Positions 35,288-42,968 are shown, numbered from the stretch's first letter. The stretch is DNA of 64,000 nucleotides from Desulfobulbaceae bacterium (GCA_002868945.1 PKTX01000046.1:1-64000), one strand, 5' to 3'. Notes: generated by a model from the letters alone, not told the origin. Numbers and translations are program-made.

Positions 35288-35363
35288 TGGAGGCGGCACC
35301 CAGAGTCGAACTGGGGAATAATGGTTTTGCAGACCACTGCCTTAGCCACTTGGCTATGCCGCC
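35288..35363 (-). tRNA. tRNA-Cys (GCA)
   Basis: On the minus strand the cloverleaf starts GGCGGCA and ends TGCCGCC-T-CCA, so the CCA tail is encoded and the discriminator base is U, as expected for tRNA-Cys. The D arm contains AGTGGCTAAGGC, the anticodon arm TGGTCTGCAAAACCA gives anticodon GCA, and the T arm has the TTCGA loop (CCAGTTCGACTCTGG). 76 bases including CCA. Confidence 0.97.
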
Positions 35364-35369
35364 TTGCAA

Positions 35370-35918
35370 GAGATGATGCGTAAAAAGCTGGGCAATAGTA
35401 TCCGTTCAGGAATAATTTGACAAGAAAAAAAGGGCAATTGTTTCAATGCGGAGCAGTTCCCGGGCGGAAAATATGGATACCCGGAGAGCTGGTAAGGGTA
35501 AGCCCTTTAAAATATTTTAAAAAAGGATTAGATCGTTGTGTTGAGAATAGTTACAATGGCAAGGAAGTTTTACAGCCGTTGCCAGGGGCGGGAAACGTCC
35601 AGGCCATCTTGAATAATTGCTTTTTTATCCGATTTGTTCGGCGCTACGAAAATAAAAACCCTCACATATGTCCGATATGCTGCGGTTTTTATTTTCTATA
35701 CTTCTCAAACTCGAACAGGTAAGCGAGCGGAGCGAGACTCAGAAAAGATCTAATTTTATCAAGATATCCTGCCGTCATTGTCGCCCTCTGGCTTTGCCGG
35801 CAGATTGTCGCCGAGGCGGATGCGGTGTTGCTGCATTTTTGTGAATTTTTTAATCATCTTGAGTGATCCCGGCCAGCATGTCCGGCGCCCACGTCAGTCC
35901 TGAAGGAGGCATTATAAT
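35370..35918. other. Intergenic interval upstream of the roadblock/GTPase genes
   Basis: About 550 bases without a gene. It includes the family II element 35602-35769. A TTGACA at 35417 lacks a good -10. The frame at 35417-35722 is not protein-like and runs into the repeat. Confidence 0.5.
35602..35769. repeat. Family II element upstream of the roadblock/GTPase run
   Basis: Left GGCCATCTTGAATAATTGC; right AATTTTATCAAGATATCC. Inside, ACGAAAATAAAAACC and GGTTTTTATTTTCTAT form a strong stem around TATGTCCGATATGC, and GGTAAGCGAGCGGAGCGAGA recurs. Confidence 0.75.
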
Positions 35919-36320
35919 ATGTATGGGGTAACCCAGGAGCAGCTTGATCAGATAGATGCCCTTATTGTCTCGGATCTTATCGGTATAGGTGTCCATAGCG
36001 TTATTGTGGTGGATGTGGCGGGTAATGTCATTGCCGAGCACGATAATGGTAACGCCAATGTTGATGTCCATGCCTTTGCCGCCCTGGCGGCCGGAAATTT
36101 TGCAGCAGTGGATGCCATGGCCCAGCTTGTTGGGGAACGGGAGTTTTCCCTCCATTTTCATAAAGGCGAGGATGAGTCCATTCATTTCAGTAAAATAAAC
36201 GACGATATCCTGCTTATTACCATTTTCGGGAATGATGTCTCCCTTGGTTTTTTGCGCCTTAAAACAACGGAAGTCATCGATAAGATAAAAGAAATGTGGA
36301 AAACAACCGACTACTCATAA
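35919..36320 (+). CDS. Roadblock/LC7-domain protein (putative MglB-like partner)
   Basis: 133 residues. The alternating pattern GVHSVIVVDVAGNVIAEHDNG, AFAALAAGNFAAVDAMAQLVG and NDDILLITIFGNDVSLGFLR is that of the roadblock/LC7 fold, whose bacterial members (MglB) act as GTPase-activating partners of MglA-type Ras-like GTPases. It lies 30 bases upstream of such a GTPase gene, which supports that partnership by inference. No membrane segment. RBS AAGGAGGCATTATAAT precedes the ATG. Confidence 0.82.
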   Translation: MYGVTQEQLDQIDALIVSDLIGIGVHSVIVVDVAGNVIAEHDNGNANVDVHAFAALAAGNFAAVDAMAQLVGEREFSLHFHKGEDESIHFSKINDDILLITIFGNDVSLGFLRLKTTEVIDKIKEMWKTTDYS

Positions 36321-36350
36321 AAAGGGGGAGTCGGCCGTACAATTTTTTTT

Positions 36351-36968
36351 GTGAGGTGGGCTTTGGGCTTTGTAAACGTTAAAAAGCAAGAGGTGCTGGT
36401 TAAGCTCGTCTATTATGGGCCGGGCCGTGGTGGTAAAACAACCAACCTCGATTATATTAATAACAAATTCAAAGAGCGTATCAAAACGGACATGGTCAGT
36501 ATCAAGACCCATGGTGACCGGACCCTCTTTTTTGACTTCCTGCCTGTTGATATCGGTAAGATCAAGGGCTTTGATATCAAGATCCAGCTCTATACCGTGC
36601 CTGGCCAGGTAAAGTATAACGCCACGCGGAAGCTTGTTCTGAAAGGGGTGGACGGCCTGGTCTTTGTGGCGGACAGCCAGGTGGAGATGCGTGAAAAGAA
36701 TGTCATTGCCTTAAATCAGATGAAAGAGAATCTGGCGGCCATGAATAAAGACATCAGCAAAATACCGTTGGTTCTCCAGTATAATAAGTTGGATCTGGCC
36801 GAGGAGGGCATAGAGCTCCTTGATTTTGATACAATGGAAGCTGACCTGAACAGTGAATTAAAGGTTCCGGCCTTTCAGGCCAGTGCTGTTACCGGTTATA
36901 ATGTCGTCAATACCCTGAAAAAGGCTATTTCGCTTACCATGGTCTCATTCAAAAAAGAGTTGTTGTAG
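36351..36968 (+). CDS. MglA-like small Ras-type GTPase
   Basis: Small GTPase of the bacterial MglA/Arf-like group that sets cell polarity or controls motility machinery. The G motifs are visible: P-loop YYGPGRGGKTTNLDYI, switch region with FFDFLPVDIG, DxxG replaced by YTVPGQVKYN as in MglA, and QYNKLDL for N/TKxD. 205 residues from GTG 36351. A TTG at 36363 just after GAGGTGGGC gives the better fit to MglA N termini, so the real start may be there. Lies between a roadblock gene and a large acidic protein, with short gaps. Confidence 0.88.
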   Translation: MRWALGFVNVKKQEVLVKLVYYGPGRGGKTTNLDYINNKFKERIKTDMVSIKTHGDRTLFFDFLPVDIGKIKGFDIKIQLYTVPGQVKYNATRKLVLKGVDGLVFVADSQVEMREKNVIALNQMKENLAAMNKDISKIPLVLQYNKLDLAEEGIELLDFDTMEADLNSELKVPAFQASAVTGYNVVNTLKKAISLTMVSFKKELL

Positions 36969-36981
36969 GAGAGGTTCTTTC

Positions 36982-38808
36982 ATGTCCGATCGTGATTCTG
37001 CCAGCCCTGTTGAAATCCTTGAGAAGCTCAAATCAGCAATTCTTGATATCGATTGGGAAATTTCTGATGAGAATATTGCCGTCCTTAATGATGAGTTGGC
37101 CGCCTTGCGGAGCATCTGGGAGGGGCAAAAGACGCAGCAGATTTATCTACAGATCCTCGGGGCCCTGAGCCATTATATTGCCGTTAACAAAGAGCAGGCC
37201 AATCCCGCTGTTTTCCCCATGCTGCGGAACGCCTTTGCCAGTCTGGAAGAATTGGTGGTCAGTCCCGGCAGTGAAGAGGATGAACAGAAAAGGCTCATGA
37301 CGCATGTTGATGCCTATAATGAGCTGAAGAAGGCTGTGGCCACAGGTGGTGCGGGCCAGGCCGCCGCCGGCACCCCGGCAGAGGGGACAGCGCCCGCCTC
37401 GGAGGTGGAAGCGGAATCTCCGGCCCAAGAGGGTGGTCAGGAAAAAGAGGCCGAACCGGCCGAGGAGGAGAAGGAGGAGTCTTCCACCATTCATCGTCTC
37501 CTGGATGACAAGGAGGACCATAGCACTGATTCAATATTTGATTCCATGCTTGACGAGATGGTCCAGGTGGAGGACGAGGAGAAGAAAGAAGAACCTGAGC
37601 CGGCAAAGAGGCCTGCTGCCCCGGCCGGTCGACCGGCGGTGCAGGCCGCCTACAACAAGGCTGATGGCACGGAAGTCGAGGCTGATCGCAATATTGAAGA
37701 AGAGTTTGCCGAGGCAGATGAATTGCTGGACAACTTTTTTGAAGATGATGTGCCGCCACCCGGGGTGGCAGCCAAGACCAGCGGCGATGAGTTTGATCTA
37801 GGGACCCTGGATGATGAAGGGGAAGGCGACGACATCCTGGATCTGGATGAGACGGAGCAGGCAGCCGGCGAGGTGACGGCGGCCCAGGAAACCCGTGAGC
37901 TCGATGAGGCCGCTTCCCTGGAGGTTCCGCCGGCAGAGGGACCGGAGCCGCCCCTTGCTCAACTGGAGCAGGTTGAGGCTTCTGAGCTGGATATTTTTAA
38001 GCTTGAGGAAGAATCTGCCCAGCCGCAAACCGCGGAGGCGGACGAGGGGGGGGATTTCCCTGAGATGGAGGCGGCCCTTGACGATTTTTTTGAGGGGGAG
38101 GCTGAACCTGCCCCTGCTCAGGCTGATGGCGCGGCGCAGGCCGCGACTGCACCGGCTGATGCTGAACATGGCGAGGTGGAGGCGGCCCTGGATGATTTCT
38201 TTGCGGAGGAAGAGCCTGAAGGGGCGAGCGCCGGCGCATCCCCGTCGGCATCCGGAGGCGAGGCGGCAGGTGTATCCGCGGCCCTTGCGCGGATCCAGGC
38301 CCTGCTGGACTCTGCGGCTGAGGGCATAGATGATGTGCTTCTGCAGGGGCTGAACGAGGAGATCAACAATCTCGTCCCTGCGGTGGCGGGACAGGCTGCG
38401 GCCTTGAGCCATCTCAACCTCCAGAAAAGTGTGCTGCGCCATCTCGACAAGGCATCATCTCCAGAGCTTGTCACGGCATCTCTGCACTCTCTGCAGGAGC
38501 TGACCACTAGTTTTGCGGATATGATGGCGGCTGCGCCGGATGAAGAGGGCCGTTTTTTGCCCCGGGCAGTGACCGTTTTTGTTGACTGGCACGAGCAGAT
38601 GATGGCCGATTTTGAAGATCGGCCGGCCCACTCCCTGGCCCCGGACAGTGCCGCTGAAGAAACAACCGAGAAGGGTGAGCCGCTCGGAGTTGGTGCGCAG
38701 CCTGAGAGTGGCCGGGAGGGATTGAAGGCTGAAATTCTCGCGGAGGTTCGCGACCTCTTGCGCCATGAAATAGAGGCGATCCGGCAGGAATTCCTGGCCA
38801 AGGAATAA
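36982..38808 (+). CDS. Large acidic protein with duplicated helical domain and LDDFF repeats
   Basis: Unrecognised. 608 residues, cytoplasmic. Residues ~8-95 (EISDENIAVLNDELAALRSI...) and ~435-520 (EGIDDVLLQGLNEEINNLVP...) look like two copies of one helical bundle. Between them lies a Glu/Ala/Pro-rich, probably disordered linker containing short repeats: DELLDNFFEDD (about 245), EAALDDFFEGE (about 363) and EAALDDFFAEE (about 400). These repeats resemble the C-terminal peptide with which CheZ binds CheY (LLDSLGF) and the end of the neighbouring CheZ-like protein (KMLEDFGF). The C terminus is another helix. Starts 13 bases after the GTPase; RBS GGAGAGGTTCTTTC. Confidence 0.7.
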   Translation: MSDRDSASPVEILEKLKSAILDIDWEISDENIAVLNDELAALRSIWEGQKTQQIYLQILGALSHYIAVNKEQANPAVFPMLRNAFASLEELVVSPGSEEDEQKRLMTHVDAYNELKKAVATGGAGQAAAGTPAEGTAPASEVEAESPAQEGGQEKEAEPAEEEKEESSTIHRLLDDKEDHSTDSIFDSMLDEMVQVEDEEKKEEPEPAKRPAAPAGRPAVQAAYNKADGTEVEADRNIEEEFAEADELLDNFFEDDVPPPGVAAKTSGDEFDLGTLDDEGEGDDILDLDETEQAAGEVTAAQETRELDEAASLEVPPAEGPEPPLAQLEQVEASELDIFKLEEESAQPQTAEADEGGDFPEMEAALDDFFEGEAEPAPAQADGAAQAATAPADAEHGEVEAALDDFFAEEEPEGASAGASPSASGGEAAGVSAALARIQALLDSAAEGIDDVLLQGLNEEINNLVPAVAGQAAALSHLNLQKSVLRHLDKASSPELVTASLHSLQELTTSFADMMAAAPDEEGRFLPRAVTVFVDWHEQMMADFEDRPAHSLAPDSAAEETTEKGEPLGVGAQPESGREGLKAEILAEVRDLLRHEIEAIRQEFLAKE

Positions 38809-38823
38809 AGGTGTGGTGGCGGT

Positions 38824-39669
38824 ATGCTTGTTTTTTGTGAGGATTGCGGTAAGAGGCATTCGGTTACCGAAGGCGGCGATGAGAATGGCTGCGTCCGCTT
38901 CCGTTGCGATGCCTGCGGTTTTCTTATCACAGCCACTGGCGTGCCTCCCAAAGAGCGGCGGGCCAGTGCGCCGGATGCCTCGGTGGAACTCACCTGTTCC
39001 CATAATGAGCTGGATTTCGACACTGTCCTTGGCGATGAAGAACCGGAAAAGACTATTTTCCTGGCGGCTCGAGATGGTCGCAAGCTGGAACTGGAGTATA
39101 AGGTTCTGGCAGATGTTCGTGGCAATATTGCCGTGGAGCAGATCTCGCCCTATGCCTTTAAGGTACGGCTCATTGCAGCCGCCAAGATGGGAGCTGATCT
39201 GCTCAACGTCTTTGACGGTAATGGCCTTGAGTTTTTTGATGGTGTTTCCGGCGCCCTCCTGACCCTGCCCCTGGTGTTCAGCCGGTTGAAGCCTTCGGTG
39301 CTTATCGAACCGGGGCTCGTTGATTTGGGCACAATAGAAGCGGATGTCTTGGTGGAGGGCAGCTTTCTGGTTAAAAATTGCACAGCCGCCCCCCTTGCCC
39401 TGACTGTTACCGCTGATCCGCAATCTTTTTCTCTTACCAGTTTTTTTTCCCTGACCTCGGATACCAGTCTGATTCTGGCCGCTGGTGAGGAGAGGAAAAT
39501 CACCTTCTCGGTTCGCTCAAACAAGGAGAGCGATGCGGAGGTGCCCTTTGAGCAGCTGGTCCTGGTGTCGCCCAGTGATAATAACCAGCCGGCCCGACGC
39601 TTGCGGATTATCGCTACCCAGAAGCCCTTTGCCGGCAATGCCGTGGAGGATTGGGGAGCTATCGTCTAG
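38824..39669 (+). CDS. Zinc-ribbon protein with Ig-like (ASH-type) domain
   Basis: 281 residues of unknown function. The N terminus is a treble of CxxC pairs, VFCEDCGKRH and FRCDACGFLI, a zinc ribbon like those in adventurous-gliding and DUF-type signalling proteins. The middle ~110 residues are beta-rich. The C-terminal ~110 residues (PGLVDLGTIEADVLVEGSFLV, NCTAAPLALTVTADP, ILAAGEERKITFSVRS) fit an immunoglobulin-like ASH/MSP fold. Follows the acidic protein by 15 bases; its stop codon abuts an inserted inverted-repeat element that separates it from the next two roadblock genes. Confidence 0.7.
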   Translation: MLVFCEDCGKRHSVTEGGDENGCVRFRCDACGFLITATGVPPKERRASAPDASVELTCSHNELDFDTVLGDEEPEKTIFLAARDGRKLELEYKVLADVRGNIAVEQISPYAFKVRLIAAAKMGADLLNVFDGNGLEFFDGVSGALLTLPLVFSRLKPSVLIEPGLVDLGTIEADVLVEGSFLVKNCTAAPLALTVTADPQSFSLTSFFSLTSDTSLILAAGEERKITFSVRSNKESDAEVPFEQLVLVSPSDNNQPARRLRIIATQKPFAGNAVEDWGAIV

Positions 39670-39829
39670 GAGCCTGTCGGACTTAGAGAATCGTAACGAA
39701 AATTCGAAAAATCAAGGCCAGATTTACATGGATTTGAGGCGAATAGCAGAGCTATTTAACGAAAAGCCATGGGAATATGGGCCGATTTTTCGAATTTGCA
39801 GTAGATTTATGTCTAAGTCCGACAGGCTC
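39670..39829. mobile_element. 160-bp MITE with perfect 18-bp inverted ends
   Basis: GAGCCTGTCGGACTTAGA (39670-39687) and TCTAAGTCCGACAGGCTC (39812-39829) are perfect inverted repeats. A second perfect inverted pair lies inside, ATTCGAAAAATC (39702-39713) and GATTTTTCGAAT (39784-39795). Flanking bases are CTAG on the left and TTAG on the right, both YTAR, the target class of IS5-type elements; the one-base difference leaves the duplication unproven. No gene inside. Confidence 0.85.
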
Positions 39830-39989
39830 TTAGGCCGGGCAATGGGGAAAGGTGCCGGCTGCGACCGGTAAAAAAAGCTCTGCCGGAGAGGGCAGGGAGT
39901 GTGGCTTGTTATTCAGCGGCCTGCTCGGGGGTCGTGTCTGGGCCCATGCCGTCTGTTGGGAGCGGCAGGCAGGGGGATCTTGAAGCAGC

Positions 39990-40349
39990 ATGGAAACTAT
40001 TATTGACAGCTTGGTGCACTCAGTGGAGGAGATCTGCGGCGTCTGCCTCTATGACTTCAATAGTCAGATTGTTTTTAACCGCATGCCCGAGACCTTCAGC
40101 CGTGAGAGTCTGGTGCTCCTGGCTGAAAAGATGGTGCGCAACCTGAATCTCGGTAAGAGTCGTTACGCCGATATTGCCGAAATATCGCTCCATTTCGATA
40201 ATGTCAATATTACCGCCAAGGAGATCCGCAGTGACCGGCTGCTCATTGTCATGTTCAATCCTTCGGTCAATAAGCAAAAGCTGCATATGTCCCTGGAACG
40301 TGCCCTGGAAAGCTTGGCCGAGAGCACTGTGGAGAGAATACTCAAATGA
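39990..40349 (+). CDS. Roadblock-like protein 2
   Basis: 119 residues. EICGVCLYDFNSQIVFNRMP, then a helix SRESLVLLAEKMVRNLNLG and LHFDNVNITAKEIRSDRLLIVMFNP follow the roadblock/LC7 layout of strand, helix and strand pair, ending in a helix (HMSLERALESLAEST). No catalytic residues are expected. Shorter than the first roadblock protein. Overlaps the next gene by four bases (ATGA). Separated from the zinc-ribbon gene by the 160-bp element; a GGGGGA lies rather far (about 14 bases) upstream of its ATG. Confidence 0.65.
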   Translation: METIIDSLVHSVEEICGVCLYDFNSQIVFNRMPETFSRESLVLLAEKMVRNLNLGKSRYADIAEISLHFDNVNITAKEIRSDRLLIVMFNPSVNKQKLHMSLERALESLAESTVERILK

Positions 40350-40693
40350 CCTCACTGCGTGATTTCAGCAAGGTAAAGAGTGTTGCCGGTGTCAACGAGT
40401 ATGTCCTGGTCAGGCAGGATGGTCATGTTGTGGTGCATGAGGCCCGGGACCATGAGGCCCTGGGGCATATTGTCCAGCTCTGTGGCGCCAACTGTGATGC
40501 CATAAAAACCGATATTCCCGGTCGTTTTCACTATTTTCTCTATAACCGAGATTGCGGTGAGCATCTTCTGGTCTTTCCGGTGGGCAGCTACTACCTGGGG
40601 ATTCTCCAATCCTCGGCAGTGGAGAGTTCCCATCTGGCCCTGGCGGTGCAGACATTTATCCGTACCCTTATTAATCAGGCGCGCCAGGCCTGA
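40346..40693 (+). CDS. Roadblock-like protein 3
   Basis: 115 residues with the same layout as the preceding protein: GVNEYVLVRQDGHVVVHEARD, the helix HEALGHIVQLCGANC, then HLLVFPVGSYYLGILQSS and a final helix SHLALAVQTFIRTLI. Probably a paralogue able to form a heterodimer with protein 2 (inference from coupling and size). Two of its cysteines (CGANC) are unusual for the fold. Last gene before a strong terminator. Confidence 0.65.
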   Translation: MTSLRDFSKVKSVAGVNEYVLVRQDGHVVVHEARDHEALGHIVQLCGANCDAIKTDIPGRFHYFLYNRDCGEHLLVFPVGSYYLGILQSSAVESSHLALAVQTFIRTLINQARQA

Positions 40694-40756
40694 GGGCCTG
40701 GAGACATTTTTCTTTAGTGGAGAGAGGGGCTGCATCTATTGCCGGTTCCCCTAAAA

Positions 40757-40794
40757 AAAACCAGGACCATTTACTGGGAAATGGTCCTGGTTTT
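40757..40794. terminator. Terminator after the GTPase/roadblock run
   Basis: AAAACCAGGACCATTT-ACTGGG-AAATGGTCCTGGTTTT; A- and T-runs on both sides, so it may also serve the convergent small gene. Confidence 0.92.
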
Positions 40795-40878
40795 ACGTTG
40801 TGGACAATAGTTGCTTATCGGCAAGCATCTCTGCTGCAACGGTGTCTGGCCACACCATATTGTGCGGCCGGCCACCTG

Positions 40879-41085
40879 CTAGCAGCCTTCAATGGCTTTT
40901 CTTTGCTTGGCGGTTCGTACCTTCACGGTATCGCCACTCTTGAAAGAATCATTCTTGACGCCACAATCAAGGGTGATGCCTTGGTCGCTTGCCGTTGTTA
41001 CCGTGCAGGTGGCGGTTGCCGCCAGGGCCTGATTTGACGCCACTGCAAGAAAAAGGGCCAGGGTAAGGATGGTTGCTTTTTTCAT
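40879..41085 (-). CDS. Small secreted protein (68 aa)
   Basis: Unknown. A clear signal peptide (MKKATILTLALFLAVASNQALA) is followed by a ~46-residue mature part with three cysteines (ATCTVTTASDQGITLDCG; C-terminal EGC), a beta-type pattern and several lysines. Start chosen at ATG 41085 because of the perfect ribosome site CAGGAGGACATACC; the upstream in-frame stretch runs into the cytochrome gene. Probably a small periplasmic or extracellular protein. It follows the three-heme cytochrome gene by 62 bases on the same strand. Confidence 0.75.
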   Translation of the reverse strand: MKKATILTLALFLAVASNQALAATATCTVTTASDQGITLDCGVKNDSFKSGDTVKVRTAKQRKAIEGC

Positions 41086-41147
41086 GGTATGTCCTCCTGA
41101 TTTTTTATTTGTTGATTCAGCCGAGCGGCCGGATCGGTTTGCCGGCC

Positions 41148-41597
41148 TTATCGGGGTGAATGGCATGCCTTGCAGGATGTGGGACCGCTTGTCGCTGTCG
41201 CCTTTTTCATGCTTCGGTGGCAGTCGAGACAAATCCCGTGCATGTAGTTCTTGACACTGCCGGCGGCCTGCACTGCCGTGATCTGTTTTTGCCGTGCCGT
41301 CTCTGTGCCGATCTCTCCGGCATCGCTTACACCGGCATGACAGGCGACACAGGTGAATTGATCAGTGTAGGGCGTGCCGGCATGGCTGCTGTTGTTTTTC
41401 AGGAAGATCTCGGCATGTTTGCCATGACTGAATGCCGGGGCGCTCTTTGTATCCTTGGCCGTTTCTGCCAAGGCAGGATATGATTCCTGGAGGTTGATAT
41501 CAACGCTGTCCGGCATGGCTGCGGCCAGGCTGGCGCTGCTCAGTCCCGCCATCAGGAATCCTGCCGTTAGTAATGATTTGGGGCATCTGTTTTTCAT
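41148..41597 (-). CDS. Three-heme c-type cytochrome (c7/c3-like)
   Basis: Periplasmic electron carrier. A signal peptide (SLLTAGFLMAGLSSASLA) precedes three CxxCH heme sites, CVACH, CLDCH and CKACH. Additional histidines (FSHGKHAEIF, YMHGICLDCH) can give bis-His coordination as in cytochromes c7/c3. 149 residues from ATG 41597, which follows CAAGAAGGAGAAAAC. Cytochromes of this type usually shuttle electrons between periplasmic dehydrogenases and membrane multiheme complexes in sulfate and metal reducers. Divergent from the membrane HTH gene; twin direct repeats lie between them. Confidence 0.88.
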   Translation of the reverse strand: MKNRCPKSLLTAGFLMAGLSSASLAAAMPDSVDINLQESYPALAETAKDTKSAPAFSHGKHAEIFLKNNSSHAGTPYTDQFTCVACHAGVSDAGEIGTETARQKQITAVQAAGSVKNYMHGICLDCHRSMKKATATSGPTSCKACHSPR

Positions 41598-41681
41598 GTT
41601 TTCTCCTTCTTGTTGTGGTTGCTGGTCAATAAAGCATTTGCCTTTGTCACTACTATAAGGGAGTGGCCCAAAAGAAAAAGC

Positions 41682-41720
41682 CGACATGGGGTCATGTGGC
41701 TGGTCGGCATGGGGTGATGT
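41682..41720. promoter_or_regulatory. Twin 16-bp direct repeats in a divergent promoter region
   Basis: CGACATGGGGTCATGT (41682-41697) and CGGCATGGGGTGATGT (41705-41720) match at 14 of 16 bases with a 23-bp period. They lie between the cytochrome and HTH genes, just upstream of a possible -10 (TATAGT on the minus strand near 41655) of the cytochrome gene. A binding site for the HTH protein is an inference. Confidence 0.5.
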
Positions 41721-41899
41721 CGGGTCTCTTCTCGTAAATTCAAGGTGTTAGCAGGCGCTATGTCGGGTTGTCGTGTCGGAGGAAGGGCTCAATCCCTCTT
41801 GAAAAAAGGATCTGTAGGCGTACAATATGGCCAAAATTTTCAATCACAAAATCAGCAGATAGTTCCTTGAAAGAAAAAAAATTCCAGTTCGGCCAGAGC

Positions 41900-42814
41900 A
41901 TGGTGCGTATTGACGGTAGCCGTGTCCGGCAGTTGCGCGAAAAAAAGGGGCTCACCCAGCTCTATGTCGCCACTGCTGTCGGGGTCACCACCGATACTAT
42001 TTCCCGTTGGGAAAACAGGCACTACCAATCCGTTAAGTTGGAGAATGCCCGTGGTCTTGCCGCGGCCCTTGAGGTGGAGCTTGCCGCCATTCTTGAAGCG
42101 TCGGAGCCTCAAGAAGCTGAAGAAGTGGAAGGAGCGGAATCGGTGGCGGCCAGCGTTTCGGTACCATCTCCGGCCGGATCGTGGTTCAAGGGCAGAGGGG
42201 CACTGCCGGCAATTCTACTCCTGGCGGCCATGCTGGCCTTGGTGGTTCTGCTGATGCGCAACAAAGAGCAGGACTTGGCTCCGGATATCGGCTTGACGGC
42301 AACCAGGAAGATTCCCGCTCATGCCATGCCCGGCTATCCCATGCCGGTGGTAATTACCGTGGAGAGCACTGCCTCGCCTGTTTCGGTGCTGATCAAAGAG
42401 ATACTGCCGTCTCGGGTCAGGGTGGTGAGTTCATCCGCCACCCTGCAGCCCGCAGGCAAGGAGGAGCTCAAGTGGATTGTCAAGCACCTGAGCGGCCGGC
42501 AGCGTTTTGGGTACATGGTGAGACCGACGAACGGGGAAGACCTGCACTTTCATGGCACGGTGGCTTCTGGTGCCGGCAGGGGGCAAGAGGTGGTCATCGG
42601 CGGTGGGCAGTCCGTGGCTATGGCCCCTTTTCATTGGGCCGATACCAACCGGGACAACATAATCAGCGATGACGAGATCCTGGTGGTTTATGATGATTTT
42701 GAGGATGTGGACGGCCTGGATGTGGATGTCGAACTGGTGGAAGAGATGTGGATAGGCAGCGGCTATCGCTGGGATGAGAATAAAGAGGCCTTTGCGGTTA
42801 TTCCTTGGCCCTGA
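41900..42814 (+). CDS. Membrane-anchored HTH protein with EF-hand-like periplasmic part
   Basis: 304 residues in a RodZ-like order: N-terminal XRE-type HTH (SRVRQLREKKGLTQLYVATAVGVTTDTISRWEN written in part: GLTQLYVATAVGVTTDTISR), linker, one TM helix (ALPAILLLAAMLALVVLLM, about residues 100-120) and a periplasmic domain. The latter holds a Ca-binding-loop-like DTNRDNIISDDEIL, as found in dockerins/EF-hands, near residue 250. It may be a transmembrane regulator that senses periplasmic conditions; RodZ itself lacks the EF-hand. ATG 41900 chosen from the HTH boundary; its RBS is weak and a start further upstream cannot be excluded. It overlaps the small cysteine-rich gene by 17 bases, tail to tail. 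Confidence 0.72.
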   Translation: MVRIDGSRVRQLREKKGLTQLYVATAVGVTTDTISRWENRHYQSVKLENARGLAAALEVELAAILEASEPQEAEEVEGAESVAASVSVPSPAGSWFKGRGALPAILLLAAMLALVVLLMRNKEQDLAPDIGLTATRKIPAHAMPGYPMPVVITVESTASPVSVLIKEILPSRVRVVSSSATLQPAGKEELKWIVKHLSGRQRFGYMVRPTNGEDLHFHGTVASGAGRGQEVVIGGGQSVAMAPFHWADTNRDNIISDDEILVVYDDFEDVDGLDVDVELVEEMWIGSGYRWDENKEAFAVIPWP

Positions 42815-42968
42815 AAAGCTGACATCTCATGCCGGAATTTGTCAAAACCACCAGGGAGGGGAGCTGGCGGGACTTGAACTTCATGGCCCGGCAGCCATAG
42901 GGGTGGGCCGGCAGATGAGTGATGTAAAAGTAACGGCACTTAAAGCAGTTTGGCCCCTGCTCACTCAT
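42798..42968 (-). CDS. Small conserved cysteine-rich protein (56 aa)
   Basis: The sequence NCFKCRYFYITHLPAHPYGC, then AMKFKSRQLPSLVVL and a fourth Cys in SGMRCQLF has the look of a conserved short protein seen in many Desulfobacterota and other anaerobes: CxxC, then two more cysteines, with a PS[LV]VV middle. It probably binds a metal. The ATG overlaps the stop of the BadF-type ATPase gene (ATGA) and has GGAGGCGAGC upstream, so it is translationally coupled as the third gene of that operon. Confidence 0.72.
   Translation of the reverse strand: MSEQGPNCFKCRYFYITHLPAHPYGCRAMKFKSRQLPSLVVLTNSGMRCQLFRAKE

Noticed and set aside
41768-41899. Longer N terminus of the membrane HTH protein
   Set aside because: The upstream in-frame codons precede the HTH domain boundary, show no homology and lie in the divergent promoter region; ATG 41900 is kept, with the caveat of a weak RBS.
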